Assembly: GCA_009780435.1 (NCBI GenBank)
Contig: WRAB01000010.1
Coordinates: 22,263-86,262 of the forward strand
DNA: 64,000 nt
Direction: 5' to 3'
Source: Oscillospiraceae bacterium
GTDB lineage: Bacteria; Bacillota; Clostridia; Oscillospirales; Oscillospiraceae
Each line of letters starts with the position of its first letter. Position 1 is the first letter of the stretch. The notes below the pieces were generated by a model. It saw only the letters and a program-made list of their open reading frames with translations, made no database searches and was not told the DNA's origin. Shown piece after piece: positions 14,450-22,573 of the stretch. The position numbers and the translations under genes are program-made.

Positions 14450-15163
14450 TTAGGGTCTCCCCTCCATGCGGACGGAATATTCGTATTTATCCCCCAGGAT
14501 TCTGTTGATCGCGTATTCCGTTGGCCCGTCGGAATCATAGGTAATACGCTTGCTTATGAGTAGCGGCGCACCGACTTGCACATGGAGCATCTGGGCCTCC
14601 GCAAAATCGGCTACACCTGCGCTTAAGTATTCCGTGGCGCTGGTGAGTACAATATTGAACTGTTTCTCAAGCAACTCATATAGAGAGGTGAACTGGTCAA
14701 CATACCGCTCTATCCCCGGCACGAGGGACTGGATCAAATAATTTGTCATAATGCAAAAGGGCAGCCCGTTGGCGTACTGCACCCTTTGGATACGCACGAC
14801 AGTATCGTCTTCCTTCACTTGCAGGGCGCTTGCAACCTTTGTACCCGCCTGCACATGGTCAATGTGCATACTGTGGGTAGACACCTCCTTGCCCTGACTG
14901 CGCAGGGTTTCGGTGATCGAGGTCAGCGCACCAAGCTTTTGTACCGTTGAGAAGTCAAGCACCATGGTACCGCAGCCCTGCTTGGCATCCACATATCCGT
15001 CCCGGGCAAGCAGTTCAAGCGCACGTCGAACCGTGGTGCGACTGATGCCAAATCTGCTCTCGATCATATGCTCGGGCGGCAACAGTTCACCTGGTTTGTA
15101 TTCGCCGTCCCGGATTTCCTGTTTCAGGATATTGTATGCGGTTTTGTACTTTGGCTTTTTCAT
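14450..15163 (-). CDS. GntR family regulator with UTRA domain
   Basis: 237 residues from the ATG at 15163, which has GGGAGGGTG upstream; the open frame continues another 46 codons without support. The winged-helix DNA-binding domain is at about 1-70 (YNILKQEIRDGEYKPGELLP; FGISRTTVRRALELLARDGYV), and a UTRA effector domain at about 90-235 as in HutC, NagR and similar. HutC-type regulators usually bind GT/AC palindromes, which fits TGTAATTACA at 12768-12795, 12930-12939 and 15421-15430. It probably represses the surrounding catabolic genes until a sugar phosphate or similar ligand appears. Confidence 0.88.
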   Translation of the reverse strand: MKKPKYKTAYNILKQEIRDGEYKPGELLPPEHMIESRFGISRTTVRRALELLARDGYVDAKQGCGTMVLDFSTVQKLGALTSITETLRSQGKEVSTHSMHIDHVQAGTKVASALQVKEDDTVVRIQRVQYANGLPFCIMTNYLIQSLVPGIERYVDQFTSLYELLEKQFNIVLTSATEYLSAGVADFAEAQMLHVQVGAPLLISKRITYDSDGPTEYAINRILGDKYEYSVRMEGRP

Positions 15164-15227
15164 ATACGATTCACACCCTCCCTTTATATCATTAGTACGA
15201 TTTGCAACATTCTTTCCATATATAGGC

Positions 15228-15430
15228 ATCATAGCACATTGTCTCGTGTAACGCAAGAACATTGTCGCATTTTTTAGTGATTTGTTATTAATTTTAGACA
15301 TGTTTTTTAAGCAAAGCTTAGATTGTGACAGGCTGCTGTATTACGCCACATGCTCATAACAATATATTTTACTGGAACCCTCGTAAAGTGTTGACAATCT
15401 TGGGCCTATACGATATATTCTTAATTACAA
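15228..15430. promoter_or_regulatory. Divergent promoters of the GntR gene and the isomerase operon
   Basis: Minus: TTGCGT (15251-15256), 17 bases, TATGAT (15228-15233) for the regulator. Plus: TTGACA (15391-15396), 17 bases, TATATT (15414-15419) for the TIM-barrel gene. TTAATTACAA at 15421-15430, just after the plus -10, matches most of the operator core TGTAATTACA. The 15257-15390 stretch between them holds nothing else I can recognise. Confidence 0.65.
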
Positions 15431-15478
15431 GTATATGTATATCTGGGAAAAACAAAACAACTTAGGGAGGAACCCGCT

Positions 15479-16363
15479 ATGAAGATAGGCATTGACAGCT
15501 ATTGTTACCACAGGTTTTTTGGCGAAGTTTATAACTTTGAACGTTCAAAACAAAAGCCCCCCGAAAAAAATATGACCATGGATGATTTTCTTGAGCGGGC
15601 AAAGCAGCTCGGAGTGGACGGGGTCTCTTTGGAATCCTGTTTCTTCCCCAGCTTTGACGACGGATACTTTAGAGAGTTAAAATCAAAGCTAGACGACTAC
15701 GGATTTGACCGCGTATACGCCTGGGGACACCCCGATGGCCTGGAGCGCGGCCAGAACCCACAGGCCTACGAGGGCGTGGAAGATAGCTTAATCGCCTCTA
15801 TCCCAAGGGCCAAACTTATGGGTGCAGAGGTTATGCGTGTTGTGGGAAGTAGTTTGATGTTCCGCCACGAGCCCCACGGCCCCCAGATTGAGGCGTTGGC
15901 CAAACAGTTCAAAAGCGCCATGGAGGTGGCCAACGACTATGGCATCAAGCTTGCAATTGAGAACCACATCGATTACACCGCCGACGAAATTCTCCAACTG
16001 CTGGAGATGGTGGACAACAAAGACTTCGGTGTAAACTTCGACACCGGCAACTTCCTACGCCTCCTCGACGACCCCATCGTTGGGATGGAAAAGCTGGCCC
16101 CTTACGTATTCGCCACACACATAAAAGATCTCCTGCCAAATCCCGACGCGAGACCGGACGACTGGTTCTTCTTCTCCGGCGTACCTGTGGGCTGGGGACT
16201 GATCGACAACAAACAGCTGGCCGCTATCCTCAAAAAGCATAACTATCAGGGCTTCCTCGCAGTGGAGATCGACAACCCACACCCCGATTGGTTCGGCTGT
16301 GAAGACGAAGCGGTCGGCATCAGCGTGAAGAATTTACGCACCATTGCGGAAGAACTCGCCTAA
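15479..16363 (+). CDS. TIM-barrel sugar phosphate isomerase/epimerase
   Basis: 294 residues, AP-endonuclease-2/xylose-isomerase-like TIM barrel. Metal-ligand positions fit the family: Glu in GVSLESCF, Glu-His in LAIENHIDY, Asp in VNFDTGNF, His in FATHIKD and Glu in LAVEID. GGGAGGAACCCGCT precedes the ATG. It overlaps or abuts the following Gfo/Idh/MocA gene, the common pairing in inositol and unusual-sugar pathways (IolE/IolI/IolH-like). Substrate unknown. Confidence 0.82.
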   Translation: MKIGIDSYCYHRFFGEVYNFERSKQKPPEKNMTMDDFLERAKQLGVDGVSLESCFFPSFDDGYFRELKSKLDDYGFDRVYAWGHPDGLERGQNPQAYEGVEDSLIASIPRAKLMGAEVMRVVGSSLMFRHEPHGPQIEALAKQFKSAMEVANDYGIKLAIENHIDYTADEILQLLEMVDNKDFGVNFDTGNFLRLLDDPIVGMEKLAPYVFATHIKDLLPNPDARPDDWFFFSGVPVGWGLIDNKQLAAILKKHNYQGFLAVEIDNPHPDWFGCEDEAVGISVKNLRTIAEELA

Positions 16364-16385
16364 TTTGCGAAAGGGGTATCCAACA

Positions 16386-17558
16386 TTGAAAAAGCAACTA
16401 AACGTGGGGATCGTTGGCACCAAGTTCATGGGCAGAGCCCATAGCAACGCTTGGCTTGCCGCCCCGAAGTTCTTCGACACGCCCTATACCCCGGTATTAA
16501 AAGCGGTCTGTGCACGGGATAAAGACGCAACTGCTGGCTTTGCTGAAAACTGGGGATATATTGATGTCGAAACGGATTGGCGTGAACTGATTGCACGTCC
16601 GGACATTGATATCATTGATGTCTGCTCCCCTACCGCCAACCACAAAGAGGTGGTTTTAGCCGCAGCTGCCGCCGGGAAGCACATTTTCTGCGAAAAGCCC
16701 TGCGCGCTCAGCTCAGCCGATGCCAGGGAGATGGCCCAGGCCGCCGACAAGGCCGGCGTCGTGCACTACTTAAACCACAATTACCGCCGTGTTCCGGCCA
16801 TTGCTTTCGCAAAACAGATGATCGACGAAGGCAAACTCGGCACGATCTACCACTGGCGGGGTGCCTATTTACAGGACTGGATCATGGATCCAAACTTCCC
16901 TCTGACGTGGCATCTGCAAAAGGAATACGCGGGCGCAGGGCCTCACTTTGACCTAAACTCCCATGCGGTAGACCTAGCCCGCTACCTTGTGGGCGAAATC
17001 GACAGTGTCAGCGCCATGATGAAGACGTTTGTCACCGAGAGACCCCTGCCGGGCGCGGGTGCCGCCACTTTCACGTCAGGCTCTGACACGGGGTCCGCCG
17101 GGATGGGCGAAGTCACCGTCGACGACGCCTCCTTCATGCTGGCCTCTTTCGAGAACGGCGCTTTGGGTTCCTTTGACTCGTCTCGCTTTGCGGGCGGACG
17201 GAAAAACTACAACTACTTTGAACTCTACGGTAGCAAAGGCAGCTTGATTTTCGACCTCGAAAACATGAACGCATTGCAATACTGTAACCTGGAAGACCCC
17301 GCCGACGAGCAGGGCTTCCGCACCATACAGGTGACCAATGCCGCCCACCCCTTTATGGACGCGTGGTGGGCCCCCGGCCATATCATCGGCTACGGCAACA
17401 CCTTCGTACACGCCGTGAAAGACTTCTTGGACGCCGTCGCCGGAAAGTCCACCATAACCCCCAACCTCTGGGATGGTGTGAAGATCATGCAGGTACTGGA
17501 AGCAGGCCAACTGGCCGCCAAGGAAGGACGTACTGTCAAGTTGTCTGAACTGGAATAA
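16386..17558 (+). CDS. Gfo/Idh/MocA family oxidoreductase
   Basis: About 390 residues from the TTG at 16386, which has AAAGGGG ten bases upstream. An ATG at 16344 in the same frame would overlap the previous gene by 20 bases and lacks a site. The N-terminal Rossmann domain has GIVGTKFMGRAHSNAW, and the EKP motif is in FCEKPCALS. The C-terminal alpha/beta domain is of the usual kind. It oxidises a sugar or cyclitol hydroxyl with NAD(P). It is the last gene of the TIM-barrel operon, closed by the terminator at 17612-17645. Confidence 0.88.
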   Translation: MKKQLNVGIVGTKFMGRAHSNAWLAAPKFFDTPYTPVLKAVCARDKDATAGFAENWGYIDVETDWRELIARPDIDIIDVCSPTANHKEVVLAAAAAGKHIFCEKPCALSSADAREMAQAADKAGVVHYLNHNYRRVPAIAFAKQMIDEGKLGTIYHWRGAYLQDWIMDPNFPLTWHLQKEYAGAGPHFDLNSHAVDLARYLVGEIDSVSAMMKTFVTERPLPGAGAATFTSGSDTGSAGMGEVTVDDASFMLASFENGALGSFDSSRFAGGRKNYNYFELYGSKGSLIFDLENMNALQYCNLEDPADEQGFRTIQVTNAAHPFMDAWWAPGHIIGYGNTFVHAVKDFLDAVAGKSTITPNLWDGVKIMQVLEAGQLAAKEGRTVKLSELE

Positions 17559-17611
17559 TCGTTTGTTGTGTCCAGTTCCGTATTAAGGGCTTTCAAATCC
17601 ACCCAAAACCC

Positions 17612-17645
17612 AAAAACACTGCAATCTGACGGTTGCAGTGTTTTT
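17612..17645 (+). terminator. Intrinsic terminator
   Basis: Arms ACACTGCAA/TTGCAGTGT with A-run before and TTTTT after, following the Gfo/Idh/MocA gene. Confidence 0.85.
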
Positions 17646-17765
17646 GAGTTTTGCATATGAAACAGAAAAAACATATATTGACAAAATTTTAGCTGTAAGT
17701 GTAAAATATATTGTCAAAGATTGCTCCCGTTTTCATATCTATATAGCAAAAAGGAAGATCAAATA

Positions 17766-19013
17766 ATGGAGATTATTTCAAAAGCTGTTAAATGTGGAGA
17801 TTGTAATATTCTGCGTGGCACCTCCGATTGTTTGCTAATCGACTGCGGAAGCGATAACCGAGGAAATTTTGCAAATAGCGCAGCGTTTTCATTTAGCAAA
17901 ATCCGCCGTGAAGTCTCTGATAAGAGCATAACGGATATAATGGTGTCACACTTTCATAAGGATCATTTCATTGGAATACTCAAAATTCCTGATACCTACT
18001 CAATCAACACGGCATATTTACCATATAGCATTATCGATGGAAAAGTCTTATATTCAGAGGGAATCGGACGATTGCTTGCGGTTGCATCGCCGAGAAGCTG
18101 GGGATTTCAACTGTCCAAAAATATAATAGGCCTGTTCAAAAAGCTTAACGCAATATCCAAAGAAGTTCGTTTTGTAAAAAAAGGAGATTTCATTCCTTTT
18201 GACAAAAATAGAATCCGTATATTGTGGCCGGATGTAACCCCCGCTTCTATTTACATGGAACTTCCGATTAGGCGGCTTGACAAGTCTGATGTCCCAGACT
18301 CCATTCGAGGAAACGAGCTTTCGTCAATTGAAAAAAATATACGCTCCGAAACTGATTCTTCGTTATCATATTTTGATGCCGAAAAAAAGCTTTCAAGCGA
18401 CTTTGACAGATTAATTGGAGAGAGAGACAGGGATTTATTAGCGACAACACAAGAATTTATAGGATGCTTCAGTTCCTTTTTGATTGGACTTCACAATGAA
18501 GAGAAAACAGAAATCAACACAACTATCGCGGCATATGAACGCCTCATGCAGCAGCGCAAACTATTTAGAGACAAAATAGACGAAAGCATGAAAGGCGACA
18601 TAAATCATTTATCACTTCAACAATACCACAGCCTTGTGACCTGTATGAATGCCATCAGTATCATATGCGATTGTGGCAATCGGTTTCTTTTTCTTGGCGA
18701 TGCTCCAGCAAAGATTATTGAACACATAGTTCCGTCATGCAAAAAAAGGTATACGTTTGTCAAAGTCCAGCACCACGGGACCAGTCCTTATTTCACTAAA
18801 AAAACACCGAAAGGCGCATATAATCTGATCTCAAATGGGGGGCATACGTGGCGCAAAATATGTGAAAACAATGTAGGGCTAAACACTGTGATTTGTACAG
18901 ACGCCCATATTAATCCACATGATTATTGCAAATATGTCCGTACGGCAAGAACAGGAAGCTGTTCCTCCAAGTGTATTAAAGTTGTTAATGGTCAACATAT
19001 AACATCTGTTTGA
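17766..19013 (+). CDS. AT-rich MBL-fold metallohydrolase
   Basis: 415 residues from the ATG at 17766 (AAGGAAG upstream). The metallo-beta-lactamase signature HFHKDH lies near residue 63. Further ligand-like positions are in LFLGDAP and VQHHGTSPYF, the last resembling ComEC/Rec2-type MBL domains. A long insert (about 165-290) with little similarity separates the halves. There is no signal peptide or membrane helix, so it should be cytosolic. The gene is visibly richer in A+T than its neighbours and lies between a terminator and the 3' end of tRNA-Arg, a usual place for acquired DNA. The substrate could be a nucleic acid or a phosphodiester; this is inference. Confidence 0.75.
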   Translation: MEIISKAVKCGDCNILRGTSDCLLIDCGSDNRGNFANSAAFSFSKIRREVSDKSITDIMVSHFHKDHFIGILKIPDTYSINTAYLPYSIIDGKVLYSEGIGRLLAVASPRSWGFQLSKNIIGLFKKLNAISKEVRFVKKGDFIPFDKNRIRILWPDVTPASIYMELPIRRLDKSDVPDSIRGNELSSIEKNIRSETDSSLSYFDAEKKLSSDFDRLIGERDRDLLATTQEFIGCFSSFLIGLHNEEKTEINTTIAAYERLMQQRKLFRDKIDESMKGDINHLSLQQYHSLVTCMNAISIICDCGNRFLFLGDAPAKIIEHIVPSCKKRYTFVKVQHHGTSPYFTKKTPKGAYNLISNGGHTWRKICENNVGLNTVICTDAHINPHDYCKYVRTARTGSCSSKCIKVVNGQHITSV

Positions 19014-19085
19014 AGTATAAGCCTCACACTATCCAGCTAACAAAGAGACTTGACTCTATTTTAAATTGATACTACAAAAGCCAGA

Positions 19086-19113
19086 GGCCCAGCTAAAAAG
19101 TTTTAGCTGGGCC
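19086..19113 (-). terminator. Terminator of tRNA-Arg
   Basis: Thirteen-base arms GGCCCAGCTAAAA/TTTTAGCTGGGCC directly after the tRNA on the minus strand, followed by a T-rich stretch (TCTGGCTTTTG). Confidence 0.75.
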
Positions 19114-19125
19114 TTGACTTTCTTT

Positions 19126-19202
19126 TGGTACGCCCGGAGAGATTCGAACTCCCGACCTACTGGTTCGTAGCCAGGCACTCTATCCAGCTGAGCTACGGGC
19201 GC
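19126..19202 (-). tRNA. tRNA-Arg (anticodon ACG)
   Basis: 77 bases including an encoded CCA. The acceptor stem is GCGCCCG/CGGGCGT (one G-U pair). The D arm is GCTC-AGCTGGATA-GAGT, the anticodon loop CTACGAA gives ACG, and the T arm carries GTTCGAATC. Outer base 27-43 of the anticodon stem is mismatched. A promoter TTGCAT (19239-19244), 17 bases, TATTAT (19216-19221) stands upstream on the minus strand. Confidence 0.95.
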
Positions 19203-19258
19203 ATAATGCTTGATTATAATAGCACGACCTCTTCCAAAATGCAAGGCTTTTTTTCAGA

Positions 19259-19540
19259 TTAAGGGAACCACCTTCTCCGCTCCTGCCGTTGACGGCGTGG
19301 GGCGGTTTCCATGTCCACCAGAATAATTTCCTCTCCGACTTTTGTGACCTGATCCCAGAGGATAATCAGATCTTCCCCTTTGCCGAGCAAACCAAAAAAC
19401 CGGGCCGGACCGGGGACGATGAGTGCCGTCACTTGTCCGTCCGGCAGGGTAATCTCCACATCATATACAAACCCCAGCCGATGGCCGGTATTGAGATTGA
19501 TAATCTCTTTCGCCCGGAGATCATACGCTGTACAACTCAT
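19259..19540 (-). CDS. YlmC/YmxH family PRC-barrel sporulation protein
   Basis: 93 residues, a single PRC-barrel-like domain (LRAKEIINLNTGHRLGFVYDVEI; GLLGKGEDLIILWDQV), the normal size for this family. YlmC/YmxH proteins are widespread in spore formers and often lie near sigma-E/sigma-G genes, as here; their exact role is unknown. The ATG follows AAGGAGGGGTATCT. The tail is Arg-rich (RRQRQERRRW). It is divergent from sigG with about 175 bases between starts. Confidence 0.85.
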   Translation of the reverse strand: MSCTAYDLRAKEIINLNTGHRLGFVYDVEITLPDGQVTALIVPGPARFFGLLGKGEDLIILWDQVTKVGEEIILVDMETAPRRQRQERRRWFP

Positions 19541-19716
19541 AGATACCCCTCCTTACGTTGCAGTATATTCGGCAGAGGGTTTGTACTATGTCCCCCAAGC
19601 GTTTTGACGTTTTGGGAAAATTTTTACAACGAAAATGAAAGAGGCACACCGTATCAAAGGCCGCCTCCAGGGAAATACTGTCTGCATCAGTATCCAACCC
19701 AAGGAGGATGTGGCTT

Positions 19717-20487
19717 ATGCAGGGCAAGGTAGAGATTTGTGGTGTCAATACAGCGAAGCTCAAGGTGCTCAGCAATGAGGAGATCATGGCTCTGCTCCGC
19801 CGCACCAAGGAGGGAGACCGGGAGGCCCGGCAGGAGCTCATCGCCGGAAATCTCCGCCTGGTACTCTCTGTGATCCAGAAGTTTTTAAGCCGGGGCGAAA
19901 ACGTGGACGATCTGTTCCAGGTGGGGTGCATTGGACTCATCAAGGCCATTGACAATTTCGACATCAGCCAAAATGTACGATTCAGCACCTACGGCGTCCC
20001 CATGATTATCGGCGAAATCCGCCGCTATCTCCGGGACAACAGTCCCATCCGGGTCAGCCGCAGTATGCGGGATTTGGCCTATAAAGTGCTCCAAGTCAAA
20101 GAACGGCTCATGGGCGAGACCCAGCGGGAGCCCACCGTGGAGGAGATCGCCCGTGCACTGGAGATCCGCCGGGAGGACGTGGTCTTCGCTTTAGATGCCA
20201 TCCTGGATCCCGTGAGCCTCCACGAGCCGGTCTACACCGATGGCGGAGACGCCATCTGCGTTATGGATCAGGTGGGGGATACGAAAAATACAGACGAGAG
20301 CTGGCTGGAACAAATCGCCCTAAACGAGGCCATTGATCGCCTGGGCGAGCGGGAAAAGCACATTCTGGCCCTGCGGTTCTACGATGGCAAGACCCAGATG
20401 GAAGTGGCCGGTGAGGTGGGCATCAGCCAAGCCCAGGTGTCACGGCTGGAGAAGAATGCGATTAGCCAGATTAAAAAGAATCTTTGA
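19717..20487 (+). CDS. sigG: Sporulation sigma factor SigG
   Basis: 256 residues. It begins MQGKVEICGVNTAKLKVLS, a hallmark of forespore sigma-G. Region 2 (LRLVLSVIQKFLSRGENVDDLFQVGCIGLIKAI), region 3 and a C-terminal region 4 helix-turn-helix (TQMEVAGEVGISQAQVSRLEK) are complete. The ATG at 19717 is nine bases after AAGGAGG; an ATG three codons earlier is too close to that site. It directs late forespore genes such as the small acid-soluble spore protein at 46697. I could not identify a convincing sigma-F or sigma-G promoter upstream. Confidence 0.97.
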   Translation: MQGKVEICGVNTAKLKVLSNEEIMALLRRTKEGDREARQELIAGNLRLVLSVIQKFLSRGENVDDLFQVGCIGLIKAIDNFDISQNVRFSTYGVPMIIGEIRRYLRDNSPIRVSRSMRDLAYKVLQVKERLMGETQREPTVEEIARALEIRREDVVFALDAILDPVSLHEPVYTDGGDAICVMDQVGDTKNTDESWLEQIALNEAIDRLGEREKHILALRFYDGKTQMEVAGEVGISQAQVSRLEKNAISQIKKNL

Positions 20488-20514
20488 GGGCAGTTTGTCC
20501 CTCGGTATAACGCC

Positions 20515-20546
20515 ACCCTGCAATTTCAAAAATTGCAGGGTTTTTT
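20515..20546 (+). terminator. Terminator of sigG
   Basis: Stem ACCCTGCAATTT/AAATTGCAGGGT followed by six T residues. Confidence 0.85.
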
Positions 20547-20548
20547 GC

Positions 20549-20638
20549 TTGACACCCACCCATACTTCTTGTTATCATGTAGTTAAGCCCCTTGAAAATC
20601 CTCTCAATGTCTGCCGCATTTTTCAAGTGGTTTAACTA
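20549..20638 (+). promoter_or_regulatory. Promoter of the thiamine operon and adjacent inverted repeat
   Basis: TTGACA (20549-20554) and TATCAT (20573-20578) with 18-base spacing. Right after it, GTAGTTAA-CTTGAAAA and the complementary TTTTCAAG-TTTAACTAC (about 20579-20638) form a long imperfect stem at the very start of the predicted leader, ahead of the TPP aptamer. Confidence 0.6.
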
Positions 20639-20644
20639 CAACAT

Positions 20645-20735
20645 CACGGGGAGCTCCAGCCGGGGCTGAGAGGAAGCGCTCTGCTTCGACCCTTATACCT
20701 GATGCGGGTAATGCCGCCGTAGGAAAAGTAAATCC
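20645..20735 (+). ncRNA. TPP riboswitch (thi box)
   Basis: Contains the conserved elements ACGGGGAGC, GGGGCTGAGAGGA, GACCCTTATACCTGAT and GGGTAATGCCG-C-GTAGGAAA in order. It senses thiamine pyrophosphate and lies in the leader of thiS. The hairpin with T-run at 20751-20782 is the likely expression platform, so control should be by premature termination. Confidence 0.95.
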
Positions 20736-20750
20736 AAAGCGGATACTTCA

Positions 20751-20782
20751 CCTTTTCCCCTCGGCGGGAAAAGGTTTTTTTA
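20751..20782 (+). terminator. Riboswitch-controlled terminator
   Basis: CCTTTTCCC / GGGAAAAGG stem followed by seven T residues, placed between the TPP aptamer and the ribosome site of thiS. Confidence 0.85.
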
Positions 20783-20801
20783 TGGAATAGGAGGCAATCC
20801 C

Positions 20802-20996
20802 ATGCGTGTCAACGGCCAAGATATTCACCTGGGTGAGACCTGTACGCTGCAAGCGTTCCTCCTGCGGGAGGGTTATGTCTTAGATCGAGTGGCGGTGGAA
20901 CTGGACGGCGCAATTGTCCCAAAATCCGCCTTCGAGACTGTCGTCCTCAAAGAGTGCGATCAATTGGAGATCGTCTCCTTTGTAGGTGGCGGCTGA
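20802..20996 (+). CDS. thiS: Sulfur carrier protein ThiS
   Basis: 64 residues of ubiquitin-like fold ending in Gly-Gly (FVGGG). The C-terminal glycine is adenylated by ThiF and thiocarboxylated to donate sulfur for the thiazole ring. TAGGAGG precedes the ATG. It is the first gene of the TPP-controlled operon and overlaps thiF by one base (TGATG). Confidence 0.95.
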   Translation: MRVNGQDIHLGETCTLQAFLLREGYVLDRVAVELDGAIVPKSAFETVVLKECDQLEIVSFVGGG

Positions 20997-21784
20997 TGCG
21001 GATCATCTTAAACGGCAAGCCCATAGAGTCCAGCGCACTCACGGCTTTTGCTCTGCGGACAGCCGATGAAGTAGTCATCCTAAACGGCTTTCAACTCGCC
21101 GAAGACCGCCCGCTATGCGCAGGAGATCAGGTCGTACGAATCCGAAAGGGTATCATGCCCGGCAAGGACGAACTAGAGGCCATGATGTCCGCCCGCCACA
21201 CCCCCGGTGTCCACAGTCAGATGAAAGCCGGGCGTGTGGCCATCGCCGGTCTCGGCGGCCTGGGTTCTCACATCGCCGTGATGCTGACCCGGATGGGGGT
21301 CGGCGCCCTGCTCCTGGTGGACTTCGACGTGGTGGAACCCAGTAATTTAAACCGCCAGCACTACACCCTCTCCCATCTGGCAACGCCGAAGACAGAAGCT
21401 CTGAAAAGCCAGCTTGTGGAGATCAATCCTTTTATCGAAATCCAGACCCAGGCTATAAAAATCACGGCGGAAAACGCCAGGGAAGTTTTCGCCGGATACC
21501 CCATCGTGGTCGAGGCCTTTGACAGTCCGACATCTAAGGCCGATCTGATTAACGCCCTCCTCCCCACCGGAGATACAAAAATCGTGGCGGCCTCGGGACT
21601 GGCTGGTTTCGACAGCGCAAACAATATCCGGACCCGACGGCGATTCTCTAATCTATATCTCGTAGGAGACCTGGAATCAGAGGCCCGAGAGGGGATGGGT
21701 CTCATGGCCCCCCGCGTATCGGTCTGCGCCGGACATCAGGCAAATATGGTAATCCGGCTGCTCATGGGATTGGACAGTGAATAA
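20996..21784 (+). CDS. thiF: ThiS adenylyltransferase ThiF
   Basis: 262 residues from the ATG overlapping the thiS stop. The N-terminal 55 residues form an extra ubiquitin-like part (MRIILNGKPIE...), typical of clostridial ThiF. The E1-like Rossmann domain follows with GLGGLGSH, the Asp/Arg region VDFDVVEPSNLNRQ, and later APRVSVCAG. It activates the C-terminus of ThiS with ATP. I see no paired zinc Cys-x-x-Cys motifs, as in the short type. Confidence 0.92.
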   Translation: MRIILNGKPIESSALTAFALRTADEVVILNGFQLAEDRPLCAGDQVVRIRKGIMPGKDELEAMMSARHTPGVHSQMKAGRVAIAGLGGLGSHIAVMLTRMGVGALLLVDFDVVEPSNLNRQHYTLSHLATPKTEALKSQLVEINPFIEIQTQAIKITAENAREVFAGYPIVVEAFDSPTSKADLINALLPTGDTKIVAASGLAGFDSANNIRTRRRFSNLYLVGDLESEAREGMGLMAPRVSVCAGHQANMVIRLLMGLDSE

Positions 21785-21805
21785 TACAGCGAAAGAGGTG
21801 CTTTG

Positions 21806-22573
21806 ATGCAGGATAAATTGACTCTCGGCGGACAACCTTTCTCCTCCCGCTTCATTCTGGGGTCGGGAAAATTTACCTTGGAACTAATCCGGGCGGCCAT
21901 TGAGGCCGGCGGGGCGGAGATCGTGACCCTGGCTCTGCGGCGGGCGAATCTCAAGGGGAATGAGAGCATTTTGGACTACATCCCCCCCGGGGTCACCCTC
22001 CTGCCCAACACCTCCGGCGCACGGACAGCGGAAGAGGCCCTGCGAATCGCACGACTATCTCGGGAACTGGGTTGTGGCAATCTGGTCAAAATCGAGGTCA
22101 TCCGGGACTCCAGATATCTCCTGCCGGACAATCTGGAGACCATCCGTGCCACAGAACTTTTGACAAAAGAGGGGTTCGTGGCTCTCCCTTACATGTACCC
22201 TGACCTGGAGGCGGCTCGGCGAATGCGGGATGCGGGGGCTCAGGCCATCATGCCCCTGGGTGCGCCCATTGGCAGCAATAAGGGGCTTCTGACCCGTGAT
22301 TTTATTAAAATCCTCATCGCAGAAATCGACCTGCCCATTATTGTAGACGCCGGGATCGGTCGTCCCTCCCAGGCCTGTGAAGCCATGGAGATGGGGTGCG
22401 CCGCCGTCATGGCCAATACGGCCATCGCCACGGCGGGAAACGTAACGGCTATGGCCCACGCTTTCAAACTGGCCATTGAGGCCGGACGGGCCGCCTATTT
22501 GGCCGGGCCGGGCCGCATCTTAGAGGACATGGCCGAGGCATCCAGCCCATTGACCGGATTTTTGGAGGACTAA
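21806..22573 (+). CDS. thiG: Thiazole synthase ThiG
   Basis: 255 residues, complete TIM-barrel thiazole synthase. Schiff-base lysine region LVKIEVIRD; phosphate loops with [10 protein letters not shown] and [13 protein letters not shown]-terminal [15 protein letters not shown] precedes the ATG at 21806 (a TTG one codon earlier is not needed). It forms the thiazole phosphate from deoxyxylulose phosphate, dehydroglycine and ThiS thiocarboxylate. Confidence 0.95.
   Translation: MQDKLTLGGQPFSSRFILGSGKFTLELIRAAIEAGGAEIVTLALRRANLKGNESILDYIPPGVTLLPNTSGARTAEEALRIARLSRELGCGNLVKIEVIRDSRYLLPDNLETIRATELLTKEGFVALPYMYPDLEAARRMRDAGAQAIMPLGAPIGSNKGLLTRDFIKILIAEIDLPIIVDAGIGRPSQACEAMEMGCAAVMANTAIATAGNVTAMAHAFKLAIEAGRAAYLAGPGRILEDMAEASSPLTGFLED

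Noticed and set aside
17559..19126. Second att copy of the tRNA-Arg 3' end flanking the MBL gene
   Set aside because: I could not find a repeat of the T-arm/acceptor sequence in the gap at 17559-17765, so an intact island is not supported.
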